Counted from the stretch's first letter, positions 32,171-41,269 are shown. The stretch: DNA of 64,000 nucleotides from Chthonomonas calidirosea T49 (GCF_000427095.1 NC_021487.1:1990674-2054673); one strand, 5' to 3'. Notes: a model not told the origin generated them from the letters alone. A program made the numbers and translations.

Positions 32171-34327
32171 GTGGCAGAGACGAACGCACCGGTACTCACG
32201 TTAGAGGCCATCACGCGCGACCGAATCTTCGAGGTTAGCGTGCTGCGCCAGCCCCATTGGCTGCGAGATGGCCGCCGCTTTAGCTTTTTAGACTATGCAC
32301 CCGATTCCACCACGACCACCGTGTGGCTCTATGACATCGTCACCGGCGAACGAAAGATGGTAGTGCCTCCGGAAGCCCTCAAGATTTCGGATCCCGAAAA
32401 AACCGAGACACGTACGTTGGAGATTGTGGGCTACCAGTGGTCGCCGGATGAAAGTCGGCTGCTTTTTGCACGTATCCCTCATTGGCGCTCAGACCGTGGT
32501 GATAGAGAGGTTTTTATCTATGACATTTCCTCCGGCAAAATGGAACGGGTACTGGCCTCTTCTGAAGAGCACTATGGTGTGAAGTGGGCTCCCGATGGCA
32601 AGCATATCGGTTATGTGCGCCATGGCGACATCTATCTCTTGGAGTGCGCTTCCGGCAAGGAGTTTCGTCTCACCAACACTGCGGCACCCTTCATCTACAA
32701 TGGGCGTTTTGGATGGGTCTACGAAGAGGAGCTGGGCCTTGTAGATGGTTGGGCTTTTTCACCGGATGGCCGCTATATAGCCTACTACCAGATAGATGAG
32801 ACCCAAGTGCCGGAAATCGATCTGCCGCAATATTCCCGCCTGCATATGGAGCCCGTGCGCACGCGCTACCCAAAGGCAGGCGACCCAAACCCGTTGGTTA
32901 AGATAGGGGTCATTGCTCTTGATGGACTAGATAGCGCCGTTGTTCCTGCCACACGCTGGGTTTCCACCGGCTCCGACCCCGATATCTATATCGCGCAAAT
33001 GCAATGGACACCCCAACACCAGCTGCTTCTGCAGCGGATACCGCGCCATCAAAATCGAATCGATCTGCTCCTGGCCGACCCAGCTACCGGCGAGACGAAA
33101 ACGCTCTTTAGCGAGGTTTCCTCCACTTGGGTCGAGTCGCCTGGCGATGTCTTCTTTGTAGGGAACTCCGATCAATTCCTCTGGCCGTCCGACCGCAGCG
33201 GTTATCAACATCTCTATCTTTACGACGTAAAGGGCACTCTTCTACGCCAACTCACGTCCGGCAGTTGGGACGTAGATCGCGTTGTGGGTATAGATTCTCT
33301 TCATCGCATCGCCTTTTTTACTGCGGCGCGCCCCAACCCTACCCAACGGCATATCTACAGTGTGTTGTTGGACGGAGGCGGCGAGATAATGCAGTTAAGC
33401 GACGAGGCCGGCACCCACTCTCCTCTGTTTGCTCCCGATGGACGACACTACCTCGATACCTTCTCTAGCATCGCCTCTCCGCCCAAAATAACCCTCCACC
33501 AAGCTAGCGGACGTCCGGTCTCCACCGTGCACGAAAACCCTATGCCACAGCTGAAAAACATCCCTCTTGGAAGCTGGGAGTTGCGTACCTTTAAAACCTC
33601 CGACGGTCTAGAGCTTTATGCGGCTCTCCTTAAACCGGCCGATTTCGACGCTAATAAACGTTACCCGGTGGTGATGTCGGTCTACGGAGGGCCTGGCTCA
33701 CAAACGGTGCGTGACGCCTACGGAGGTAGCAACGGTTTTGAACAGCTTTTTGCCTCAAAAGGCTTCCTCTGCGCCATGGTAGATGGAAGAGGTACCGGCA
33801 TGCGCGGGCGAGATTTTGAAAAGATCGTCTACCAAAATCTTGGGCACTATGAGGTTGAAGACCAGATCGCAGGGGCGAAATGGCTCGGAAGCCTGCCCTA
33901 CGTTGACCCAAAGCGCATCGGCATTTGGGGCTGGAGCTATGGAGGCTATGTGGCCAGCCTCTGCATTCTTCGTGGAGCCTCCGTGTTTCGATCGGCCATT
34001 GCGGTAGCACCGGTAACTCATTGGACTCTCTACGACAGCATCTATACTGAAAGGTATATGCGACGTCCAGCCGACAACCCCGATGGCTACGTGCGCTCAA
34101 GCCCGATCACTTATGCCGAACGACTAACGGGCCATTTTCTCTTGATACACGGTACAGCAGACGATAATGTGCACTTTCAGAATAGCATGCGTCTGGCAGA
34201 GGCTCTACAGCAGGCTGGCAAAACGTTCCGTATGATGGTCTATCCAGATAAACACCACGGCCTAGAGGGAATGGCAGAGCATCTCTATAACACAATGATA
34301 GACTTTTTTATGGAGACTCTATCCTAG
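32171..34327 (+). CDS. Dipeptidyl peptidase IV-type S9 prolyl oligopeptidase
   Basis: 718 residues: an N-terminal beta-propeller (FSFLDYAPDSTTTTVWLYD, WSPDESRLLFARI, FSPDGRYIAYYQIDETQVP) and a C-terminal alpha/beta hydrolase domain. The triad is visible: Ser589 in GWSYGGY, Asp664 in GTADDNV and His696 in DKHHGL. The propeller carries the VYEEEL motif (FGWVYEEELGLVDG), the double-Glu N-terminus binder of DPP-IV. It removes X-Pro dipeptides. No signal peptide is obvious, so it may be cytoplasmic. GTG start after GAGGGAGGAG. Confidence 0.93.
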   Translation: MAETNAPVLTLEAITRDRIFEVSVLRQPHWLRDGRRFSFLDYAPDSTTTTVWLYDIVTGERKMVVPPEALKISDPEKTETRTLEIVGYQWSPDESRLLFARIPHWRSDRGDREVFIYDISSGKMERVLASSEEHYGVKWAPDGKHIGYVRHGDIYLLECASGKEFRLTNTAAPFIYNGRFGWVYEEELGLVDGWAFSPDGRYIAYYQIDETQVPEIDLPQYSRLHMEPVRTRYPKAGDPNPLVKIGVIALDGLDSAVVPATRWVSTGSDPDIYIAQMQWTPQHQLLLQRIPRHQNRIDLLLADPATGETKTLFSEVSSTWVESPGDVFFVGNSDQFLWPSDRSGYQHLYLYDVKGTLLRQLTSGSWDVDRVVGIDSLHRIAFFTAARPNPTQRHIYSVLLDGGGEIMQLSDEAGTHSPLFAPDGRHYLDTFSSIASPPKITLHQASGRPVSTVHENPMPQLKNIPLGSWELRTFKTSDGLELYAALLKPADFDANKRYPVVMSVYGGPGSQTVRDAYGGSNGFEQLFASKGFLCAMVDGRGTGMRGRDFEKIVYQNLGHYEVEDQIAGAKWLGSLPYVDPKRIGIWGWSYGGYVASLCILRGASVFRSAIAVAPVTHWTLYDSIYTERYMRRPADNPDGYVRSSPITYAERLTGHFLLIHGTADDNVHFQNSMRLAEALQQAGKTFRMMVYPDKHHGLEGMAEHLYNTMIDFFMETLS

Positions 34328-34483
34328 CGAAGAAGGTCTTTACGGGTGGCCGCTCGACGGCTGGTGAGGAGAGAACGCCTAACCATAGGGCCTCTGCTAA
34401 ACAGGTCGCTGGCCGCCCTACCCTCCAAAGGTAACCCAGCAAATGAGCCGGAGTATAGCTTAAATTCTTTCCTCATTCTCTAC

Positions 34484-35101
34484 CTACTTAGAAGGCTTCT
34501 GCAGATGGCGGTAGCGTATTCGCATGAGCCGCCGCAGAAACCCCTCTTTAATATCGGGCGCTTTCCTCTCGAGAGGTATTGCCGAAGACAGCTCGGGGAG
34601 GGCTGTAAGGGGACAGGGAAGGAACTCGGTGTCAAACGCCTCCATCTCCACCACAACGCGATAGGGAAGCGCCCTATCTACTTGGGAGGGGGGCGCTATA
34701 AGAGAGAATCGCAGCACTAGCAGGTTTACCTCGCAGAGGCGCTGCTGGTAAAGAGCGCGCATTTGAACGCACCATTGAAGGTACGCCTCGCGCGTAGCCG
34801 GCCGTATTCGTGCTGAACTCAGCACAAAACGTCGTCGCCGACTTTGTGTGATCAACTGCGCGCGCAGCAGAGCTATCTCCCTCTTAAGCGAGACGATCTC
34901 TTTCAAAAGTTGAACCCATTCCGGCAACGCGCCCACATTCCGCAGCGCGTGGTTGGCCACGCGCAGGTGCGGAGGCACGATTGCCTCCTCTTCCAACACT
35001 AGCGGCTTGCCCTTTCCTGGGAGATTATCGAATTTGCCCTGCTCGATGGCCTCCTGTATCTTTCTTTCTGCAATGAGCGCGATGACATCTGGATCGAACA
35101 T
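34484..35101 (-). CDS. DUF1992 (DnaJ-homologue C28-like) protein
   Basis: 205 residues. The first 75 match DUF1992: ALIAERKIQEAIEQGKFDNL, GKGKPL and HLRVANHALRNVGALPEWV. The rest is helical with Arg-rich segments (LITQSRRRRFVLSSARIR) and has no known motif. The domain is found in bacteria and in the mitochondrial DNAJC28 without a settled function. Stand-alone gene, convergent with the DPP gene. Confidence 0.85.
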   Translation of the reverse strand: MFDPDVIALIAERKIQEAIEQGKFDNLPGKGKPLVLEEEAIVPPHLRVANHALRNVGALPEWVQLLKEIVSLKREIALLRAQLITQSRRRRFVLSSARIRPATREAYLQWCVQMRALYQQRLCEVNLLVLRFSLIAPPSQVDRALPYRVVVEMEAFDTEFLPCPLTALPELSSAIPLERKAPDIKEGFLRRLMRIRYRHLQKPSK

Positions 35102-35162
35102 AAAAACACTCTAAAGAAAGAAGGTTTTATAGGGACATGTTACCTTAAAAGGCCTATCGGTT

Positions 35163-35192
35163 TTGATCCTCTTGGCAGCGAAGCGATAGAAT
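35163..35192 (+). promoter_or_regulatory. Possible sigma-70 promoter of the HNH-lipoprotein gene
   Basis: TTGATC at 35163-35168, 18-nt spacer, TAGAAT at 35187-35192, about 50 nt before the GTG start. The match is moderate. Confidence 0.4.
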
Positions 35193-35242
35193 ATAGGGAG
35201 ACCAATTTAGGGTATCCTTGGTGTCAACGAAGGGGGATCGAC

Positions 35243-36112
35243 GTGCGGTTAAACAAGAAAAAAATCAGAACCGGCTTCCTAAACCTTGCTCGCCCTTTCG
35301 AGGCGTGGGGGGCGTATAGCCTTGCTTTCGCATTTTTATTGGCAGGGTGTGGTGGACATCCTCGAACGCCTCTCTCCAGTCCAGCTGGCCTTCCCAATTC
35401 AGTGGTGGAAGCCGACCGAAGCCAATACGCACAGTTTTTGCCCAACCCCCAGCTGACACCGGGCGATGCTTTGCCCGTTACGGTACAGGACATCTGTACG
35501 CCGGGGTATGCCCGTAAGGTAAGAAACGTGCCCGTAGAGGTCAAGCGACAGGTCTATCAGGAATACGGCATCTATCATCACCAACCCGGCGAGTATGAGA
35601 TAGACCATCTGATCAGCCTGGAGCTTGGCGGCTCCAACAGCATCAAAAATCTATGGCCGCAGTCTTACATCACGCGTCCTTGGAACGCTCACATTAAAGA
35701 TCAGCTTGAAAACGAGCTTCATCGGGAGGTGTGCAGCGGCGAGATGGATTTGGCCGTTGCGCAGCACGATATCGCTACCGACTGGATCGCCACCTATAAG
35801 CAGGTTTTTCATACCGATCGTCCTCTTAGTCCGCAGGAGTACCGTCAGTTTATGCAAGCGGCCTCAGGCAGAACGCGTGCCGGGTTTGCGGCTCCGGTGG
35901 CCACCACTCCAGCCCCGGTTAGCACCCCAGATGTTGATGCAGACGGCGCCCCCAGCACTCCATCAAATGGAGTCGTGCGCGTGTGGGTGAACACCCGTTC
36001 TGGAAAATATTTTCTGCCTGGCTCGCGCTACTACGGGAACACCAAACGCGGCGAGTATATGACGGAAGACCAGGCGATTCGACAGGGATACGTAAAAGCA
36101 GGAGGAGAGTAA
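35243..36112 (+). CDS. Exported lipoprotein with HNH-type nuclease core
   Basis: 289 residues. Hydrophobic segment and lipobox LAFAFLLAGCGG place Cys near residue 36, so it is membrane-anchored outside the cytoplasm. EYEIDHLISLELGGSNSIKN (Asp121-His122) followed by LWPQ is the HNH/His-Me finger pattern of secreted nucleases. The C-terminal VWVNTRSGKYFLPGSRYYGN and TEDQAIRQGY form a small domain seen at the ends of exported bacterial proteins. It could act in DNA scavenging or defence at the surface; this is inference. A 97-residue gene follows 3 nt later. Confidence 0.75.
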   Translation: MRLNKKKIRTGFLNLARPFEAWGAYSLAFAFLLAGCGGHPRTPLSSPAGLPNSVVEADRSQYAQFLPNPQLTPGDALPVTVQDICTPGYARKVRNVPVEVKRQVYQEYGIYHHQPGEYEIDHLISLELGGSNSIKNLWPQSYITRPWNAHIKDQLENELHREVCSGEMDLAVAQHDIATDWIATYKQVFHTDRPLSPQEYRQFMQAASGRTRAGFAAPVATTPAPVSTPDVDADGAPSTPSNGVVRVWVNTRSGKYFLPGSRYYGNTKRGEYMTEDQAIRQGYVKAGGE

Positions 36113-36115
36113 AAG

Positions 36116-36409
36116 ATGGCACGTAACCAAAAGTTGACGAGCCTTATTCAGGGGCGTACGATAGCCTCCCTACAGCCTCAAAGCGTTCAACTACTGATAA
36201 CGTTTACCGACGGCTCGAAGATGACCGTTCGGGTTGCCGAGGTGCCGCAAAACCTACCGACAGGGGGCACGGTGAAGGCCGTACGTCAATCCGGTACCAC
36301 CCTAGAACTAGATATGGTGGATGGCAGCACCCTCGTCCTACAGACAGCTGAAGCCACCTCTTGCGTGCTTCTGCGCAACAAACACGGGGAACTGGAGTAC
36401 GCAGACTGA
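36116..36409 (+). CDS. Small protein of unknown function, 97 residues
   Basis: I do not recognise a family. It is beta-rich (SVQLLITFTDGSKMTVRV, TTLELDMVDGSTLVL), soluble and without Cys clusters or signal; the pattern suggests a small barrel. ATG is 3 nt after the HNH-lipoprotein stop, and AGGAGGAGAG within that gene's end serves as ribosome site, so the two are co-translated and likely related in function. It ends head-to-head with the minus-strand membrane gene (no gap). Confidence 0.7.
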   Translation: MARNQKLTSLIQGRTIASLQPQSVQLLITFTDGSKMTVRVAEVPQNLPTGGTVKAVRQSGTTLELDMVDGSTLVLQTAEATSCVLLRNKHGELEYAD

Positions 36410-38383
36410 TCACCAGTTTATAGGGTAGACATTGATACCCGTGAGACACCCAACAAGAGTCGTTAGTCCACCCGCAAGGAAGTCGCCGACAATCAGACCA
36501 TAGAAAAAGGGGAGGGCGCGCCGGTAGCGGTCTATGCCGCCGTAGCGAAGGATAAGCACCTTACAGAGCCAGGCAATGAGGAAAGGAAACCAAATCTGGT
36601 TCATGGTGGGCGTGTTGGCGATGGCATAGCCCACCGGATGAAAAACCCACCAGGTATAGCGCATGCGCATCATCATAAGGGCGGTGGTAATGAGGAAACC
36701 AACGCCCATGGCAATAAAACCTCGCGTATCTGGTTTTAGTGGTGTGCTCAACACGTTGGCGAGCTGGTCAAAAGGCATGCGTCCCATGTAGGTGCGCCAC
36801 GGGTCGGTTTTTGCTCCGGCTCCAAACGCATACCACACCATGAGCGCAATGGCCATGGAGATAAAGATGCCCAGCAGAGTGGAGATCACCATGGCCACGG
36901 TGAGCCGACGTTTCTCCACGCCCACCACATCTGCCATTTTGAAGGCGTCGAGCTGGTTGGGCATGGCCATGCAACGCAGGTCGTAGCTGGCGATGGCGCT
37001 GCGTAGAAAGGCCATGATAGTAAGGTCTACCGGTTGATAAAAGGCGGTACCGAAGGTTGTGGTCATGACATCGTAGGGGGTGACCGTAGGCCCAAATAGC
37101 CACGCATCGCCGGTCTCCGCGCGGATGCGCGTGGCAGCAAGGATATAGACCAGTGCCAAGCTCACAATGAGACTCGCCGGTAACAGATGCATTCCAGCGT
37201 GCAGGCTCCATGCGATCATTCCGACCAAACACATCACAAATCCCAAAAGCGCCCATCGGTAAGGCAAGGGTTCCTCCGCATCGTTGCCGCCGTGTAGCGC
37301 AATCCGCAGCACCTCCTTCAGATAGCCCCGCGCGAACCACAACCCCACGAGTGTGAGCGCGATGAAAGCTCCAGCTCCTTGATGACCCGTATAGGGCCAA
37401 GTGCTTTGAGCGCTTCCGGAGGCGCCCGCATTGATGCCTGCAGCAGCCCCAAACACCAGCTCCAGCTTGCTCACGAGCCAGAAAAACCAACAGCTAAAGG
37501 TCATATCGGTGGAGAGCAAAAAAGCGATACCGATGACGAAGGGGTAGAGGGAGAGCGGCGTAAATCCGATGGCGCTCCATGGGGGCGAGGTAAACAGATT
37601 ATGAAGGTCGGGCTGGTCGGTGGTTCGCGTAGGAAAGTAAGGGAAGGCGGGCAGATTGAGGTGCAGAGTGTTCATGACATCTATGGAGAAGGGAATAAGA
37701 AAGCCTATCCAAAAGACCCCATTGCTCAATAGGTTTGCCGGCTCTCGAATAACGGCCAACGGCACAGCCACTGTAGGAAACGCAAGGCGCTCGCGGTCAA
37801 CCCACTGGCGCCTCAGAATTGCCATGAGACAGAGGGTGGCCATGGTAAAGAGGGCAAGAAAAAGCCACCAAGAGAACAGCTGCACACGCCACAAGGCCCA
37901 AGGCACATGGGCGTTGCCGATATAGAAGCCTTTAAGGGCCAGCTGATTTTTTTGCGCGATCCAGCCGGGGATATAGCGGAGGAATTTGGAGGCCCATTGG
38001 TTGCTGCTGTCGGCATACCAAAACGCGGCAGTAACGGTGGGAATGATGAAGTGGATACCTCCCGACGAGGAGACCACCGTGGAGACGATGAGCATAACGT
38101 AGATAACCAGTAGCTCCGCCTTCGAGAGGGCTAGGGGACGGCAGAACTTAGACAGCAGAAGGTTGCAAACCACCAAAAAGAAGAGAACGTTGAAGGCCCC
38201 CACCGGAATACTGGTGTTGGCGAGGGCGGTATGGCCTCTTTCACCCAGAACGAGTTCGGCCCAGTGGATCCAAAGGTCGCAGAGGGCAGTAAATACCAAC
38301 CCTAGAAGAAGGGCTCGTGGGGTGAGGCCACTAGCACGCCAGGAGGATCGAGGAGCTGAAGAAGAGGGGTTTTCAACGGCCAC
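36410..38383 (-). CDS. Large polytopic membrane protein (DUF6785/DUF6784-like)
   Basis: About 657 residues from GTG 38383, chosen because CGGAGA stands 8 nt upstream; the frame is open to 38536 but that part overlaps the esterase gene. At least 12 membrane spans. LAFPTVAVPLAVIREPANLL, the SWWLFLALFTMATLCLMAIL span and the C-terminal VGFLITTALMMMRMRYTWWV match the DUF6785-type membrane proteins common in Armatimonadota and Planctomycetota. An oligopeptide-transporter-like role is only a guess. It starts 1 nt after the esterase stop. Confidence 0.78.
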   Translation of the reverse strand: MAVENPSSSAPRSSWRASGLTPRALLLGLVFTALCDLWIHWAELVLGERGHTALANTSIPVGAFNVLFFLVVCNLLLSKFCRPLALSKAELLVIYVMLIVSTVVSSSGGIHFIIPTVTAAFWYADSSNQWASKFLRYIPGWIAQKNQLALKGFYIGNAHVPWALWRVQLFSWWLFLALFTMATLCLMAILRRQWVDRERLAFPTVAVPLAVIREPANLLSNGVFWIGFLIPFSIDVMNTLHLNLPAFPYFPTRTTDQPDLHNLFTSPPWSAIGFTPLSLYPFVIGIAFLLSTDMTFSCWFFWLVSKLELVFGAAAGINAGASGSAQSTWPYTGHQGAGAFIALTLVGLWFARGYLKEVLRIALHGGNDAEEPLPYRWALLGFVMCLVGMIAWSLHAGMHLLPASLIVSLALVYILAATRIRAETGDAWLFGPTVTPYDVMTTTFGTAFYQPVDLTIMAFLRSAIASYDLRCMAMPNQLDAFKMADVVGVEKRRLTVAMVISTLLGIFISMAIALMVWYAFGAGAKTDPWRTYMGRMPFDQLANVLSTPLKPDTRGFIAMGVGFLITTALMMMRMRYTWWVFHPVGYAIANTPTMNQIWFPFLIAWLCKVLILRYGGIDRYRRALPFFYGLIVGDFLAGGLTTLVGCLTGINVYPINW

Positions 38384-38384
38384 A

Positions 38385-39227
38385 CTATTTTCTCCGCAAA
38401 CCCGTGAATCCGGTCTCTTGCAACCAGCGTGCACAGCGCCACGGCCAATCCTGCGCATAGGGTGTTTGCCGTGCAAGGCCATATCCATGCCCACCACCCT
38501 GGTAGATATGAAGCTCGTAGGGCACGTTCGCCTCACTTAAAGCCAAGGCCAGTTTCAGGCTATGCGCCGGAGGAACGCCGTTATCATCTACGCTATGCAC
38601 CAAGAACATGGGAGGTGTTTCAGAGGTTACACGCCGCTCTGGGGAGAGGTCTTCGAGCAGTTCTTGCGGCGGGTCATCACCTAGAAGGCACTTGCGGCAC
38701 CAGGCATGGGCGTAGCTCTCTACTAGGCTCACCACCGGATAGATGGCGATGACGAGATCGGGACGTGAGGAGACCTGCTCGATGGGGTCAGCATGGTTGG
38801 GGGTTCCGGCATCAAAGTGGGTGGCAAGGGTCGTTGCCAGGTGGCCGCCGGCAGAAAAGCCCAGCACGCCGATGCGATGGGGGTCTAGCCCCCATTGGGA
38901 GGCATTGGCCCTCACGGTGCGTACAGCGCGCGTGGCATCTTCGAGCATAGCGGGGTGCTTGGCGTGGGGGGCAAGGCGATAGTCGAGCACAAATCCAACG
39001 ACGCCGAGGGTGGTCAGCCATTCTGCCACGGGGTCCGATTCGTGGGGGGCGAGGGTAACGTAGCCCCCGCCAGGGAACACGATAATGCTCGCTCCACACG
39101 CTTTGCTGGGATAGGGCAAAAGGGCACGGAGGGTGGAAGTGGGTGCCGCCTGCTGCGATAGTTCGGCAGAAGACCAAAGGGGATGTTTACCGGCAGCTGC
39201 CCACTCTTTAAGGGCGCTCGTATACAT
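38385..39227 (-). CDS. Alpha/beta hydrolase, acetyl-esterase type
   Basis: 280 residues. IVFPGGGYVTLAPHESDPVA holds the oxyanion HGGG-like loop, VLGFSAGGHLATTLA the nucleophile Ser, HSVDDNGVPPAHS the Asp, and the C-terminal GGGHGYGLA the His. This is the BD-FAE/acetyl-xylan-esterase-like group, which deacetylates plant polysaccharides or small esters. No signal peptide is apparent. The downstream membrane gene starts 1 nt after its stop, so the pair is coupled, suggesting uptake plus de-esterification of a shared substrate. Confidence 0.88.
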   Translation of the reverse strand: MYTSALKEWAAAGKHPLWSSAELSQQAAPTSTLRALLPYPSKACGASIIVFPGGGYVTLAPHESDPVAEWLTTLGVVGFVLDYRLAPHAKHPAMLEDATRAVRTVRANASQWGLDPHRIGVLGFSAGGHLATTLATHFDAGTPNHADPIEQVSSRPDLVIAIYPVVSLVESYAHAWCRKCLLGDDPPQELLEDLSPERRVTSETPPMFLVHSVDDNGVPPAHSLKLALALSEANVPYELHIYQGGGHGYGLARQTPYAQDWPWRCARWLQETGFTGLRRK

Positions 39228-39249
39228 GGCAGTTCTCCTTAATGCTTCT

Positions 39250-39744
39250 CTAGCAGTTACTCTCGTTTTCGTCGTCCTTAATCATATCCGTGTAGATGCC
39301 AGGGCTGCTATCTGGAATAAGGGTGGCTCCGGCCACACGCGCATAAAAATCTGCAGGCCCTACTCCGCCGATAATGGCGTAGACGTAGCCCATCTCTCGC
39401 ATACCGTGAAGACAGGCGAGAAGCAGGGCTTTGCCGATCTGTTTTCCTCGTTCCGCTTCCGCTACCCCAGTGGGCCCGAAGAAGTTTCGTCGTGTAGCTT
39501 CATAGGCCGCGAAGCCGATCACCTTGCCATCACGGAGGGCGATAAAGAGAGTAACGGGCTGTCGGGCGTAGCAGGGAGTCACTTCGTCGGCCCATCCGAT
39601 GGAGAAGTGAGTTTCGATGAACTTGCGGATGGGCGTTATTTCAAAAGGGTGCGCTCGGCGAATCACCACACCCTCTTCCCGTAGTTTTTGGATGAGCGGA
39701 TCCACAGGTGGCAGTTTCAGCAGGTTCACGAACATATCGGGCAT
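39250..39744 (-). CDS. GNAT-family N-acetyltransferase
   Basis: 164 residues from the ATG at 39744, which has CAGGAGAAGG 5 nt upstream; the longer open frame to 39843 lacks a ribosome site. VIGFAAYEATRRNFFGPTGV then AEAERGKQIGKALLLACLHG is the acetyl-CoA pyrophosphate loop (Q/RxxGxG/A). The substrate is unknown. It ends 23 nt upstream of the esterase start and may be co-transcribed with it. Confidence 0.85.
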   Translation of the reverse strand: MPDMFVNLLKLPPVDPLIQKLREEGVVIRRAHPFEITPIRKFIETHFSIGWADEVTPCYARQPVTLFIALRDGKVIGFAAYEATRRNFFGPTGVAEAERGKQIGKALLLACLHGMREMGYVYAIIGGVGPADFYARVAGATLIPDSSPGIYTDMIKDDENESNC

Positions 39745-39844
39745 AGGTACCTTCTCCTGAGATAGAAGCGTTTCGATCCCTTTTCTATTTCGACGCGGGG
39801 TTAGCGTTTCCTGCATCATTTTTGCACGGGGGCGATCTAGCATG

Positions 39845-40012
39845 CAAACAACCGCGCCTAAAGGCGGCGGCTCGGCTCTGGCACGACAGGTAAACCTCCG
39901 CTGAGCCGTATAGCCAGTACAGCGGCCCGACCAGCAACAGGGCTAGCCGCGCCATACCCGCTAGCCTGACCAAACAGATGCAAATGTAGCGGTGCAGGGT
40001 CCTGCGCCCTAC
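39845..40012 (-). repeat. Dispersed intergenic repeat copy B
   Basis: Read on the minus strand, this block opens with a palindrome (39986-40012; GTAGGGCGCAGG / CCTGCACCGCTAC). It then matches copy A at 17981-18222: CGCGGC-TAGCCCT, TCGGGCCGCTGTA and AGCCGCCGCCTTTAGGCGCGG are common. The copies are in opposite orientation, both in gaps, and share no reading frame. It abuts the stop of the Cas8-like small gene. Confidence 0.65.
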
Positions 40013-40419
40013 TACCCGATCAACTCTTCCCTGCTTCTCATATCTCTTATATCGCTCTCGTCGAGCACAGGGAGCTGCGTGGCCTCTTTTGGTAAGGCAT
40101 CTGGGTGCTGCTGGAACCACCCTTTTTGGTGCAACTGTTCGATGATGCGGATCAACACGAGGTCGCGCGCCAAACGCCAATCAGGGCGCTCTACATCCTC
40201 TTCGTGCTCAAAAACAGTGACGAACTCTTCGAAGCCGATGAGGGGCTGTTGCCCCCTTTCTGCGCGGCGTACGCCGGCGCGAATGAGCAGCGCACGTAGA
40301 TGGTCATAGCGCGAACTCCACCAGAGATTCTGGAGAAGTTTTTTGTCGTTCTGCGCTAGGATCTCACCGGCAATACGGTCGGCCACAACACGGATCGTCT
40401 CAATACGTTCCTTTTCCAT
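40012..40419 (-). CDS. Small orphan protein resembling the C-terminal domain of Cas8 (Cmx8/Cas8a-like)
   Basis: 135 residues, helical. ATG 40419 has GAGAGG 9 nt upstream and an in-frame stop 3 codons before it, so this is a complete short gene and not an open fragment. RIAGEILAQNDKKLLQNLWW, then HLRALLIRAG, then WRLARDLVLIRIIEQLHQKG resembles, by eye, the tail of type I CRISPR large subunits of the Cmx8/Cas8a group. No cas gene or CRISPR array is near. It could be a remnant given its own start, or a stand-alone small-subunit (Cas11-like) protein. Homology needs a profile search. Confidence 0.5.
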   Translation of the reverse strand: MEKERIETIRVVADRIAGEILAQNDKKLLQNLWWSSRYDHLRALLIRAGVRRAERGQQPLIGFEEFVTVFEHEEDVERPDWRLARDLVLIRIIEQLHQKGWFQQHPDALPKEATQLPVLDESDIRDMRSREELIG

Positions 40420-40972
40420 AGCAAGTTACCTCTCAAATCAAGCCGTGCATAGCACTCGGAAGAGAGGTAGTAGAGCCACGCGCCGTAGCAGGTTCCCTAG
40501 GTTACCTCGCCGACGCCACCTAGCCAAACGAGGGTCTGTACCAGAGGCCTCTCTTCCAAAGCGACTTCGACGCACCCACTATGATCAATACGTATTTACG
40601 TGGTTGCCTTACTATCATAAGGCCTGTAAACTAAGATATTCTTACCACCGATCGCAATCTCTATGTAGATATCAGACGAGACATCTGTTGACGCTCATGT
40701 AACCATATGCCTTCTAGAAGTCCCAACACCCCGCTCCTAGCCACCTTTGACAGTCTATCACAGCGAGCTTATCGCTAGAGTCCAGCCACATCTGTTATCC
40801 CTTTTTCAGAGACATCGGCTTATTCTCAAATAGAAAGCTTGTTTTATATGAAACTATCTACTTCTTTTATTTATTTTATTGTGTATGCTCTGCTAAAGGT
40901 AGGACGCTCGCCGCAACTTTCATGAGAAGATGGTAAAATAGAAGAGTCGAACCTTTCAGTGAGGAAGTGAGA
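40420..40972 (+). other. Intergenic gap, 553 nt, no gene found
   Basis: Both strands lack a credible coding frame. The middle is AT-rich (for example TTTTATTTATTTTATTG near 40867). TTGACA at 40747 with TATCGC 17 nt downstream is a poor promoter match. TGGTAAAAT at 40932-40940 is an extended -10-like site that may serve the Dabb gene at 40973. Confidence 0.5.
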
Positions 40973-41269
40973 GTGATCGAACACCTCGTGCTGTTTCGAT
41001 GGAAAGAGGGCGTTTCGGAGACAACGATAGAAGAGGTGATGCGCCGATTGCGAGCTCTCCCCCAGCAGATTGAGGGCATCCTCGAGCTGAACTGCGGGCG
41101 CGATTTCTCCGGCAGATCGAAAGGCTACACGCACGCGCTTCGTGTGCGCTTTGTTAACCGTCAAGCTCTCGAAAACTACGGACCGCATCCGGCGCACCAA
41201 GAGGTCGTGCAAAAGCTTATTCTGCCGAACACCGCCGACATCCTCGCGTTCGATTTTCAAGTTGAATGA
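40973..41269 (+). CDS. Stress-responsive A/B barrel (Dabb) domain protein
   Basis: 98 residues from GTG 40973; GAGGA stands 7 nt upstream, while the alternative GTG at 40967 is too close to it. IEHLVLFRWKEGVSETTIEEV and LNCGRDFSGRSKGYTHALRV, with the C-terminal ADILAFDFQVE, give the dimeric ferredoxin-like Dabb fold. Members bind or act on small organic molecules; the specific role is unknown. The rhamnose aldolase gene starts 27 nt later. Confidence 0.88.
   Translation: MIEHLVLFRWKEGVSETTIEEVMRRLRALPQQIEGILELNCGRDFSGRSKGYTHALRVRFVNRQALENYGPHPAHQEVVQKLILPNTADILAFDFQVE

Noticed and set aside
36410-38536. Longest possible start for the DUF6785-like gene at 38536
   Set aside because: The extra 51 codons lie inside the esterase gene; GTG 38383 has a good ribosome site right after the esterase stop.
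39785-40180. 131-codon minus-strand frame across repeat copy B
   Set aside because: It overlaps the Cas8-like gene and the GNAT upstream region and is not conserved as protein in repeat copy A.
40747-40775. TTGACA-N17-TATCGC as a promoter
   Set aside because: The -10 matches in only three positions and no gene or RNA structure follows closely.
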